A stretch of DNA of 19,420 bases from an uncultured Blautia sp. (GTDB lineage Bacteria > Bacillota > Clostridia > Lachnospirales > Lachnospiraceae): contig CAKRPO010000044.1 of NCBI GenBank assembly GCA_934378195.1, forward strand, positions 1-19,420. Direction: 5' to 3'. The position numbers and the translations under genes were made by a program. Positions 1-6,182 of the stretch are shown piece after piece. Every line of letters begins with the position of its first letter. Within the stretch, counting starts at the first letter, position 1. The notes beneath the pieces were generated by a model, which saw nothing but the letters and a program-made list of their open reading frames with translations, did not search any database and was not told the DNA's origin.

Positions 1-55
1 AGATGGCTTATTAAAGTTACCCATTTTTACAATTCAAAAAAATTTCAAAATTCTC

Positions 56-95
56 TTGACTGTTTATAGTTTGTCACGTATAACACTATTAGTGT
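56..95 (+). promoter_or_regulatory. Orphan sigma-A-like promoter overlapped by a palindrome
   Basis: TTGACT (56-61) and TATAAC (79-84) are separated by exactly 17 bp on the plus strand. A perfect 13-bp inverted repeat, ACACTA-T-TAGTGT (83-95), sits over the end of the -10 and the expected start point, which is a usual position for a repressor operator. No plus-strand gene follows. A transcript would meet the hairpin at 171-211 after roughly 120 nt. It could be a relic of a lost gene, a small RNA promoter, or chance in AT-rich DNA. Confidence 0.35.
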
Positions 96-167
96 ATATT
101 TTATTAGTTTTTTCTCTTCTTTCATCGTTCTCCCTCCACTGAGTCTTTTTCTTTTGCAAATTTTAAT

Positions 168-211
168 AAAAAAACATTACTCTCTCATTCATCTAAAGAA
201 AGTAATGTTTT
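168..211 (-). terminator. Intrinsic terminator closing the caspase cassette region
   Basis: Arms at 171-181 and 201-211 form an 11-bp stem (AAAACATTACT against AGTAATGTTTT). Read on the minus strand the stem runs into a T-rich tail at 168-174. It lies about 250 bp beyond the caspase stop codon but only 20 bp beyond the small gene remnant at 231-338, so it may originally have belonged to that lost gene. On the plus strand the tail is weaker, so any bidirectional activity would be partial. Confidence 0.6.
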
Positions 212-230
212 CATCACACCGATATGATAT

Positions 231-338
231 TTACTTCAGAAGTTTCACCCCAGTTCCGTCGATTTTTTGCTATGTAAACTCATTCTCTATCATATTTAAT
301 TTTATGTAGTTTTTATCATAGGCTACTATTGTACATTT
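231..338 (-). pseudogene. Possible C-terminal remnant of a decayed gene
   Basis: A minus-strand frame runs 36 codons between stops, apart from one internal TAG (270-272). Its tail reads KIDGTGVKLLK followed by TAA, 20 bp before the terminator at 168-211, which is the normal spacing of a gene end and its terminator. The upstream part reads TIVAYDKNYIKLNMIENEF. I do not recognise the family. The rest of 1-461 is AT-rich and shows no other coding potential. The alternative is a chance open frame. A protein search of the frame with the TAG read as any residue would decide. Confidence 0.25.
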
Positions 339-461
339 TTATTAAAATTCAACAAATTTATATATCGAATTATACTATTTTTCGTTTATAAAATCAATAA
401 TTCTTGTGTTTTTTCTGAATTTTGATTTATTTAGTTCAGATTTGTTATTTATATTTATAAA

Positions 462-1964
462 TCACTCAACTTCCATGTCTTTCAACTTCTCAAGGCTTTC
501 ATAATATCTCCGAATGTTATTCTGCATCAGCCATCGATATCCATCAATATATTCCTCATTCTTGCCCAACAATATTGCCATGTCCAGTACACATCCTGCC
601 AGATTTTCTACTTCCTTGAACCAATCGTGAAGTTCATCCGGGGCCATCGACATTTCTGTCATTTTGTAATATTCTTCATATACTTCTCTGATCCAGTCAT
701 TATAAGTTCTTTGTATCTCAGAGATTGTTTTCGTCTGGTTATCTATCTCCCGAATATCTGTAATATATTTTTCTGCCATAGAAATAATTTTGCTTAACAC
801 CCTTTTTGTCTGCTGCAGAAATTCCTCTTTTGTTGTGTCAACCTGCTGTAATCTGCGTACAAACTCATAGCCTGAATCAATCAATATCCATATATTTCTT
901 ATTATGGAAGTATTCTTCTGTTTCGAAAAATACTTTTTCCTGCTTTCCGAGTCCAGACACCAGATAGTTCTTGCAAAATAGCGGTGATTTACCATGTCCC
1001 CTTCATCGTATCCAAAATAACACCATACAGATTGTGCCGGCATATCTTTAAATCGTAGTTCTGATGCTTTATTTGAAAATACATTCGCATATTTTACATA
1101 ATCCACAATTTCTCTGGTAAACTTGGCCAGTTCTTTTTCCTTACATTTATTGCAGACCAGTACAAACACTGAAAGACGTTTTTCTTGTAACGATGACAGT
1201 GGTTCTACATTTCTAATAATGTATTTCTCCGTTTCTCGATAAACCTGCAAGGTCTGATATGGATTGTACTTTTCTATTTCAAAATAAATAGTACCTCCTG
1301 TGTTAGCACGATATATCGGATGTTGAATTCTATCTGGATTTTTCTCATTCCATATCTTTGCAATGTGTACTACACTTTCATTAATATCTGCAAGAGAAAT
1401 CTTGCCTTTGCGACTTCTCCATTTCATTGTTATCGCAGTTGTTAGCATGCCTGTATACAAACTATGGGTTCCGTCCGGGCTAAGCCACGACTTCTCATCT
1501 GCTGCAGACGAAGCAAACACTGCAGTACCTGTTCCAACGAATGTACTAATAGCATCCTCCAAATTTATTTGCTTCACTCCAGAGACACCAAATTTCCCTG
1601 AATAGCAACAATCTAAAATGATGATTTTGTTCTTTGCTTTTAAATGCTCTATAAAATCAACAATACTCTGAATACTGAGCATTCCATCTGAGAAAGCAAG
1701 ATGGCCATCGCATCCATGTCCTGAAAAATAAAAGATAAATCCATCATCTTCTTTTATCATGCCTGCAAATTCTCTCAAGATTAGTGCAAAACTTCTTGTC
1801 TTTACAATACCACCAGCTCCCAGACTTCGAAGATTATCCTGAGGAATCTTCAACCCTCTGGTTAATGCATCTCTCATTAATTTAAGATCCATTTCATATG
1901 ATGGCAGGTTTCTACCACTCTTATAATTTCCTACTGTCGTTAATATTGAATAATATTGTCCCAT
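462..1964 (-). CDS. Caspase-family (peptidase C14-like) protease with unassigned C-terminal half
   Basis: This is a 500-residue protein. Residues 1-230 form a caspase/metacaspase-like domain. They contain a SGHG motif with the catalytic His at 83, a hydrophobic strand leading to DCCYSG (118-123) with the likely catalytic Cys at 120, and an ASSAADEKSW segment typical of the following strand. Such proteases cut after basic or acidic residues and, in bacteria, are often effectors of signalling or anti-phage systems. Residues 255-500 match no family I can name. They are rich in aromatic and charged residues, with a Cys pair at 271/274 and a likely coiled stretch around 375-430. There is no signal peptide or membrane segment, so it should act in the cytoplasm. 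It is the last gene of the cassette, 20 bp after the 62-aa gene. The start ATG begins MGQYYSILTTVGNY, the usual first strand of the fold. The caspase assignment is firm; its target and trigger are unknown. Confidence 0.88.
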   Translation of the reverse strand: MGQYYSILTTVGNYKSGRNLPSYEMDLKLMRDALTRGLKIPQDNLRSLGAGGIVKTRSFALILREFAGMIKEDDGFIFYFSGHGCDGHLAFSDGMLSIQSIVDFIEHLKAKNKIIILDCCYSGKFGVSGVKQINLEDAISTFVGTGTAVFASSAADEKSWLSPDGTHSLYTGMLTTAITMKWRSRKGKISLADINESVVHIAKIWNEKNPDRIQHPIYRANTGGTIYFEIEKYNPYQTLQVYRETEKYIIRNVEPLSSLQEKRLSVFVLVCNKCKEKELAKFTREIVDYVKYANVFSNKASELRFKDMPAQSVWCYFGYDEGDMVNHRYFARTIWCLDSESRKKYFSKQKNTSIIRNIWILIDSGYEFVRRLQQVDTTKEEFLQQTKRVLSKIISMAEKYITDIREIDNQTKTISEIQRTYNDWIREVYEEYYKMTEMSMAPDELHDWFKEVENLAGCVLDMAILLGKNEEYIDGYRWLMQNNIRRYYESLEKLKDMEVE

Positions 1965-1984
1965 TTTGTATCTTAACCTTATAT

Positions 1985-2173
1985 TTATTTCTTCCCATAC
2001 TTCCGGCTCAGCTGTATCACTGCATTTAATGCTTCTGCTTCATGATTCGGCTCAGCAAATTCATCTGCTGTATACTCATGAACATTTCCGAGTTGCTCGT
2101 CTGTCATCTGGGTTACTTTCTCTACAATGTCCCCAATCTTCGCTGTTCTTTCCTGTTTTGTTAATATTGCCAT
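1985..2173 (-). CDS. 62-aa protein of unknown function in caspase cassette
   Basis: The ATG at 2173 is chosen because a very strong purine-rich ribosome binding site (GGAGGGAGGAG, about 2182-2192) lies 8-9 bases before it. A longer reading from a TTG at 2197 would translate through that site and is less likely. The product starts MAILTKQERTAK, is hydrophilic, and carries TDEQLGNVHEYTADEF and EPNHEAEALNAVIQLSRK, probably two helices joined by an acidic linker. I recall similar short proteins in Lachnospiraceae but know no function. It lies 24 bp after the HTH gene and 20 bp before the caspase gene, so it is presumably made with both. It could be an inhibitor, adaptor or substrate of the caspase. 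That is inference from position only. Confidence 0.7.
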   Translation of the reverse strand: MAILTKQERTAKIGDIVEKVTQMTDEQLGNVHEYTADEFAEPNHEAEALNAVIQLSRKYGKK

Positions 2174-2197
2174 ATCGTCTTCTCCTCCCTCCAGCAA

Positions 2198-2722
2198 TCA
2201 TCCAAGTACCGGCTGGCCATATTCATCCAATGCAAAATTAAGTGCCATAAGATCATATACTTGATGTTCGATAAAATATTTCACGATAAGGTCTCCTTTA
2301 CTTGATGGTGAAAATGCATACTCAGCCCTCGCAAGAAGATCTTTCGTCTCATTTATATCTAATTCCAGTGCTATCGCCAAAGCAAGTACAGTATTCTTTC
2401 CTGGATGATACGCCGGATTACTTCTAATTTTGGAAAAAAGTCGCCGGTCGATTCCTGCACGTTTATATACTTCAACGTCGGTCATCCCTCTGCTGTCAAT
2501 GCATTCAAAAAGCTTTTCGTGAAAGGAATCTCCTACTTCATCTAAAAGATGCTGCAGATCCACAGACTGATTTCTCGTCAGCTCTTTACGTTTCGAAACA
2601 TTTGCATATGGAATTGATTTCTCCTGTGCAGTGACCGCCTGTACTTCAGTGTGTGAATATATACTGTAGTTTGCTTTTATGAATTGATCCAGCCCCTGTA
2701 TAAACTCATTCGTTAAAATCAT
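2198..2722 (-). CDS. HTH-domain protein (possible regulator or sensor of caspase cassette)
   Basis: This 174-residue protein has an N-terminal 55 residues that look linker-like and polar. From about residue 65 there is a helical domain, FHEKLFECIDSRGMTDVEV through RLFSKIRSNPAYHPGK and TVLALAIALELD, which resembles an XRE-like helix-turn-helix at 78-122, followed by helices to the end. I recall the same C-terminal domain fused to macro (ADP-ribose-binding) domains and to other stand-alone partners in Clostridia. It therefore may be a modular adaptor rather than a classical repressor. The ATG at 2722 is preceded by AAGGA about 9 bases upstream. It lies 20 bp after the 35-aa ORF and 24 bp before the 62-aa gene. 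DNA binding is plausible from the fold but not shown. It could autoregulate the cassette or sense an infection signal. Confidence 0.75.
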   Translation of the reverse strand: MILTNEFIQGLDQFIKANYSIYSHTEVQAVTAQEKSIPYANVSKRKELTRNQSVDLQHLLDEVGDSFHEKLFECIDSRGMTDVEVYKRAGIDRRLFSKIRSNPAYHPGKNTVLALAIALELDINETKDLLARAEYAFSPSSKGDLIVKYFIEHQVYDLMALNFALDEYGQPVLG

Positions 2723-2742
2723 TTTCCCGCGTCCTTCTATTT

Positions 2743-2850
2743 TTATATATAGTCTATCATCTCAGTAACGGAAACACCATCTAAATAATCTTCTTTGTCT
2801 TTTGTATTATAAAAATGCATAACGCAAATTGGTCGCATATTCAGCGACAT
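2743..2850 (-). CDS. 35-aa small ORF between exonuclease and HTH gene
   Basis: ATG at 2850 begins 2 bp after the exonuclease stop codon, with a consensus GGAGG seven bases upstream (inside the end of the exonuclease gene). The frame runs 35 codons to TAA at 2743-2745, and the HTH gene starts 20 bp later. The peptide starts MSLNMRPICVMHFYNTK and ends VTEMIDYI; it is soluble-looking with one Cys. The excellent ribosome site and tight packing argue for translation. The family is unknown. Alternatives are a coupling peptide that only carries ribosomes to the next gene, or a remnant of a longer ancestor. Conservation of the frame in other copies of the cassette would settle it. Confidence 0.5.
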   Translation of the reverse strand: MSLNMRPICVMHFYNTKDKEDYLDGVSVTEMIDYI

Positions 2851-2852
2851 AT

Positions 2853-4001
2853 TTATGCCTCCTGCTCTATTTGCTCGAAAAGATGTTCCAGGCGGCTCTT
2901 TTTCGCCATTCTTTTTACCATACTGGAATCATGAGAATCAATGTAACGAAACACTTCATACAAATTTTTCGATGGCAGCCTTTGCTTATGATAACCTTCC
3001 ATACATTTCTTTTTCTGCTTTTTGTTATACTCGGATTTGGGCGGTTTATAATTTTCATGTAATAACTTGGATACTTTACCCTCTCTCAAATATATGATCC
3101 ACCTAGCAAAATTGGTTCTGATAAAAACAACTTCATCACAAATACTATACGACATATGAAAATATTTACAGAGTATTTCTATATTCTTTTCTGTAGGACG
3201 GAGATTGTGCAAATCTATCCCGCTCTTCCCCTGTATATTAGTCGGAACTATCCAGTCAAATCTTTTCCACTCTTCCTGACACGCACATACTTTACATGGC
3301 ATATATCCCATAAAAATTAAACTTTTGGGTTTTAAAAGTACAGCTTCCGGTTGATAATTTCTCACATAGCGACATTTTGCAGAATGCATCTTTCCTGAAA
3401 ATATATTTATATTACAGTACTCTTCTCTGGTTAGCTTGAAATATTGCCTGTAACATTTCGTAAATAGTTGATACAGGTAATTCGCATCATGTTTTGAATG
3501 GTGCAGATAATTCAACTCATATTCAATCTCTGCGCATTGTAATGCATGTTCAAAACGTATTTTACTCTGACCACTTCCTGCAATAACAGCAAGTACATCC
3601 TGCAAAACTATAACGCGATGTTTACTCATTGCAATTCCACATGCTCTCATATCTCTTTTGAATAAATCATATGTGTCTCTGGTCCAAACTACAATATACC
3701 TATATGCCGGAAATGTCTGTCGCACACATTCCATTACTTCTTCTCGGCTTCTTCCCTGCATAATATTATACTCTGGCATATGAATAATCTTAACTGTATG
3801 TGGATTAAGTGATTCAGGATTTCGCAGCCGAATCGCTCTCGAAAAACTCTTCACCGGATTCATCGCTTCATCAGCTGCTACAATTGCAATCTGAACAGCC
3901 TCTCTGTCCGTAAGTTCTGTAGTCCCAGGCGGCTGATTCCATTCCAAATCCAGAAAAAGATACTCAAATGGTTCTTTTTCGAACCTTGTTTCATTTCCCA
4001 T
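2853..4001 (-). CDS. DEDDh (DnaQ-like) 3'-5' exonuclease with Ada-type zinc-binding domain
   Basis: This is a 382-residue protein. Residues 13-185 form an exonuclease fold. FLDLEWNQ carries the first acidic pair (D18, E20), WTRDTYDLF carries the third acid (about D109), and LHHSKHDANYLYQLF has the H-x4-D signature (H167, D172) of the DEDDh group. Residues about 198-245 resemble the zinc-binding domain of Ada and related endonuclease tails. The four likely metal ligands are H206, C210, C236 and C239 (the last two in GYMPCKVC). Residues 255-382 are unassigned and basic near 320-345, with a Lys-rich patch suited to nucleic acid. It is the first gene of the cassette, with its own promoter. The site GAGGG lies eight to nine bases before ATG. 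By family it would trim single-stranded DNA or RNA ends; the substrate cannot be read from sequence. The fusion to an Ada-like domain suggests recognition of particular DNA. Confidence 0.82.
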   Translation of the reverse strand: MGNETRFEKEPFEYLFLDLEWNQPPGTTELTDREAVQIAIVAADEAMNPVKSFSRAIRLRNPESLNPHTVKIIHMPEYNIMQGRSREEVMECVRQTFPAYRYIVVWTRDTYDLFKRDMRACGIAMSKHRVIVLQDVLAVIAGSGQSKIRFEHALQCAEIEYELNYLHHSKHDANYLYQLFTKCYRQYFKLTREEYCNINIFSGKMHSAKCRYVRNYQPEAVLLKPKSLIFMGYMPCKVCACQEEWKRFDWIVPTNIQGKSGIDLHNLRPTEKNIEILCKYFHMSYSICDEVVFIRTNFARWIIYLREGKVSKLLHENYKPPKSEYNKKQKKKCMEGYHKQRLPSKNLYEVFRYIDSHDSSMVKRMAKKSRLEHLFEQIEQEA

Positions 4002-4027
4002 ATAATCACCCTCAAAACGAATTTATG

Positions 4028-4056
4028 ATGATAGTTTATCTACAAACTGGTCTCAA
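4028..4056 (-). promoter_or_regulatory. Promoter of the exonuclease-caspase cassette
   Basis: On the minus strand TTGAGA (4051-4056) and TATCAT (4028-4033) are 17 bp apart, placing the start near 4020 and giving a leader of about 20 nt before the exonuclease ATG at 4001. A short inverted repeat AGTTT-N6-AAACT lies between the two boxes, and the sequence just upstream repeats GACCA twice 12 bp apart. Either could be an operator for the HTH protein. There is no other convincing promoter within the five-gene cassette. Confidence 0.5.
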
Positions 4057-4146
4057 ATGGTCACTCAAGCAGCGACATTCAGGATAATTTTCCAAAGAAA
4101 AAACACCTGTCATTTCTGATAGATGCTCCACAATTATCATAAAACT

Positions 4147-4176
4147 ATAAAACCGGACTCCTTTCAGAATCCGGTT
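4147..4176 (-). terminator. Intrinsic terminator after the MazG-like gene
   Basis: The arms AACCGGA (4151-4157) and TCCGGTT (4170-4176), extended by two further pairs, form a hairpin 10 bp after the stop codon of the MazG-like gene. On the minus strand it is followed by TTATAGTTTT. It separates this operon from the exonuclease-caspase cassette, so the cassette depends on its own promoter. Confidence 0.75.
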
Positions 4177-4186
4177 CAATCCACTC

Positions 4187-4519
4187 TTACAATTTATTAT
4201 ATTTCTCTTTCTTCCCTTTCGCCTTGCTTACAGGATATTTCTCATTATTAACCTTAATCTTCTCCTGCACGATTTCATCGATATCCAGCCCGCAGGCATC
4301 TGCCATGAGGACGCAGTAGTTTAAAACATCTGCAAGTTCTTCTTTGATTTTTTCCTGCTTTCCCTCATTGGATACATCTGCTCCGCTCCACTGGAATACT
4401 TCGAGGAGTTCTGCTGCCTCCAGGGAAATGGAAATTGCCAGGTCTTTTGGATTGTGAAATTGTTTCCATTCACGGTCATCCCGAAATTTCAAGATCTGTT
4501 TTATTGTCTCTTTTGTCAT
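4187..4519 (-). CDS. MazG-like nucleotide pyrophosphohydrolase
   Basis: This 110-residue protein is the single-domain MazG/iMazG type, an all-alpha NTP pyrophosphohydrolase. The metal-binding pattern is visible: E34, E37 and E40 in LEAAELLEVFQW, and E61 and D64 in EELADVLNY. The C-terminal 20 residues are strongly basic (KAKGKKEKYNK). The family hydrolyses nucleoside or deoxynucleoside triphosphates to monophosphates and pyrophosphate, commonly house-cleaning of non-canonical dNTPs such as modified dCTP. The exact substrate is not visible here. It starts 5 bp after the AlbA_2/HATPase gene and ends at its own terminator, so the two form one operon. Assignment to the superfamily is secure. Confidence 0.9.
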   Translation of the reverse strand: MTKETIKQILKFRDDREWKQFHNPKDLAISISLEAAELLEVFQWSGADVSNEGKQEKIKEELADVLNYCVLMADACGLDIDEIVQEKIKVNNEKYPVSKAKGKKEKYNKL

Positions 4520-4524
4520 TTTTC

Positions 4525-6039
4525 TTACTCTTGTCCTGATTCTTTAATAATCCATTTTCCAAAACGTTTACCACCTTCTCTGGCAAGCACACCTTTTTCC
4601 TGTAATCTTGGTAAAATTCTTTTTATTGTTCCCAGAGAGATACCGGTTTTTTCATGGAGCGTTTTCTGTTTAACAAACGGGTCTTCTTCAATTAGACGAA
4701 GGATTTGTATTTCCTCTTTTGTTAATTTCTTTTTAGTCTCAATTATTACTTCCTTAGTCGCATTTTTGCCTCCTATAGTTGCAGTTTCACCGTCCTTAGT
4801 CGCGGTTTTTTCTTCTTTAGTCGCAATTTTGACTTCATTATCCTGACCAAAGTCATATGAATACTCCTCATCCAGCGGAACAACTATCCTGAACACATCT
4901 CCTTCAATAAACTCCGGTTCCTTTCCTGAATAGAATTTACTGTATTTGAACAGATTTCGCACACCTGATCCAAGTTGATCTGCATAGCCAATATTTCTGA
5001 AAAATGCTGCTATAATAGGATTCTTTGGATTTGGTTCCAGATTGTTCACTGTAATAACGCCCTCACGTGCAGCACGATTCGCATTCTCAACATACATACG
5101 ATTCTTTTCAATTACAAACTTTGCTGTATAGCTGCTTGTAAACTCACGGTGCATCAAAGTATTACTTACCATTTCTCGTACAATTGTATTTCTCAGACTC
5201 TTGTTCACTGTATCTTCTAAGAAAAATTTATCTGACAGATTTTTCCGTCCAAATTCAAGAAGCTGTTTATAACTCTCAACCAAATTGGTTTTTATAACTT
5301 CACGGTCATCATATCGATCTACATTAACTTTACGAACCAATGCGTCTGTCACGTATGCAGGTACTACATTTAAGATCACATCATCTTTTCCCAGAAGCAT
5401 GATTGCGGCAAGATTATACCCTTCTTCCCCTGTAGCAATATCACGACCATAGAGTCCTGCACTTTTTAACAATTCTTCATCGCTCATTGCTGTCCACGGA
5501 TGTTGGCCACCTGCATGATTCTGTGCCATAATTCGAATCTGCGGCAATAAATCCAAACGTAAATCTTCCATTCTAGCATACGGATATATCTTCTTCTCTG
5601 TAAAAATGTTCTGTTTCCGAATATACATCTGTGCAATCGCACCAGTAGCAGTTACTTTAACATCAGCATCATCTACACGGTCATAAATCACTTTTTTGTA
5701 ACTGTGTACCTCTGCGCTTGGCGGAATATGAATATGGATAATCGTGCGTTTGTTATCATATTTTATAATCTCTGGTACCAGATAGATGGTCGGTGAGAAT
5801 ACTGTCGGATTACTTACCGTCTTTATAAAATTTTTAACCATATCTGCAGCAGCCCTTTCTGGTACTCCAACTACTGTTCCATCATCCAGCACTCCCAGAA
5901 AAATATCTCCCCCAAATCGATTCAGGAAAGAACACACCGTTTCATAGGTATCTGATTCAATTCCATTGCCGCAGCGTTTAAACTCTACTGCCACGGTTTC
6001 TCCTATTGTAAAAATGGATTGCAGTTTATTTAAGTCCAT
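4525..6039 (-). CDS. AlbA_2 / HATPase_c_4 ATP-binding transcriptional regulator with heptad-repeat linker
   Basis: This is a 504-residue protein, counted from the ATG at 6039. That start is preferred because AAGGAG lies nine bases before it and a promoter sits within the 26 codons that a longer reading from 6117 would add. Residues 1-140 form an AlbA_2 (Schlafen-like) domain with TVAVEFKRC and GGDIFLGVLDDGTVVG. Residues about 275-400 form a GHKL-type ATPase domain, with EMVSNTLMHREF as N-box and GYADQLGSGVRNLFKY as lid. A linker of four A-T-K/I heptads follows (about 410-440), then a C-terminal winged helix (about 445-490, KQKTLHEKTGISLGTIKRIL). These proteins are commonly annotated as RecG-like or divergent AAA regulators. 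Their ligand is generally unknown. It is cotranscribed with the MazG-like enzyme, so a link to nucleotide pools or stress is possible. Confidence 0.85.
   Translation of the reverse strand: MDLNKLQSIFTIGETVAVEFKRCGNGIESDTYETVCSFLNRFGGDIFLGVLDDGTVVGVPERAAADMVKNFIKTVSNPTVFSPTIYLVPEIIKYDNKRTIIHIHIPPSAEVHSYKKVIYDRVDDADVKVTATGAIAQMYIRKQNIFTEKKIYPYARMEDLRLDLLPQIRIMAQNHAGGQHPWTAMSDEELLKSAGLYGRDIATGEEGYNLAAIMLLGKDDVILNVVPAYVTDALVRKVNVDRYDDREVIKTNLVESYKQLLEFGRKNLSDKFFLEDTVNKSLRNTIVREMVSNTLMHREFTSSYTAKFVIEKNRMYVENANRAAREGVITVNNLEPNPKNPIIAAFFRNIGYADQLGSGVRNLFKYSKFYSGKEPEFIEGDVFRIVVPLDEEYSYDFGQDNEVKIATKEEKTATKDGETATIGGKNATKEVIIETKKKLTKEEIQILRLIEEDPFVKQKTLHEKTGISLGTIKRILPRLQEKGVLAREGGKRFGKWIIKESGQE
4752..4837 (-). 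repeat. Four tandem 21-bp units coding a heptad linker
   Basis: Units with a TAGTCGC-like core recur at 4755, 4776, 4797 and 4818, exactly 21 bp apart. They encode IATKEEK, TATKDGE, TATIGGK and NATKEVI between the ATPase and winged-helix domains of the regulator. The units have diverged at silent and coding positions, so this is an old array rather than a recent expansion. Loss or gain of a unit would keep the frame and change only linker length. Confidence 0.85.
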
Positions 6040-6088
6040 TTGTCGCCGCTCCTTCAAATAACCTGATATCAAAAGTTTCTCTTGCTTA

Positions 6089-6117
6089 ATTATATCATTT
6101 AACCACTCACATCTCAA
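6089..6117 (-). promoter_or_regulatory. Promoter of the AlbA_2/HATPase-MazG operon
   Basis: TTGAGA (6112-6117) and a perfect TATAAT (6089-6094) lie 17 bp apart on the minus strand, about 50 bp before the chosen start codon at 6039. This is one of the clearest promoters in the window, and it decides the start of the downstream gene because it falls inside the longer possible reading frame. Confidence 0.8.
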
Positions 6118-6144
6118 TTACCGTTTTGCTGTTTATAGCCGTAC

Positions 6145-6172
6145 AAAAAAGGCACCGACCTCTGTCAGTGCC
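6145..6172 (-). terminator. Intrinsic terminator of the tetR-hypB-hypA operon
   Basis: GGCACTGAC-AGAG-GTCGGTGCC (9-bp stem with one wobble pair, four-base loop, 6151-6172) is followed on the minus strand by six T (6145-6150). It lies 10 bp after the stop codon of the DUF5692-like membrane protein. Confidence 0.93.
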
Positions 6173-6182
6173 CTTCTCTTCT

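Noticed and set aside
4036..4140. A 34-codon minus-strand frame upstream of the exonuclease gene
   Set aside because: It overlaps the predicted cassette promoter, has no ribosome site at proper distance and begins just after a terminator. It is best seen as chance or a remnant.
4752..4837. A possible CRISPR-like array from the regular 21-bp spacing
   Set aside because: The units are contiguous without spacers, lie inside a coding frame and encode a heptad peptide repeat.
6040..6117. An N-terminal extension of 26 residues on the AlbA_2 regulator
   Set aside because: The segment contains a TTGAGA-N17-TATAAT promoter, and the ATG at 6039 has a good ribosome site, so the extension is unlikely to be translated.
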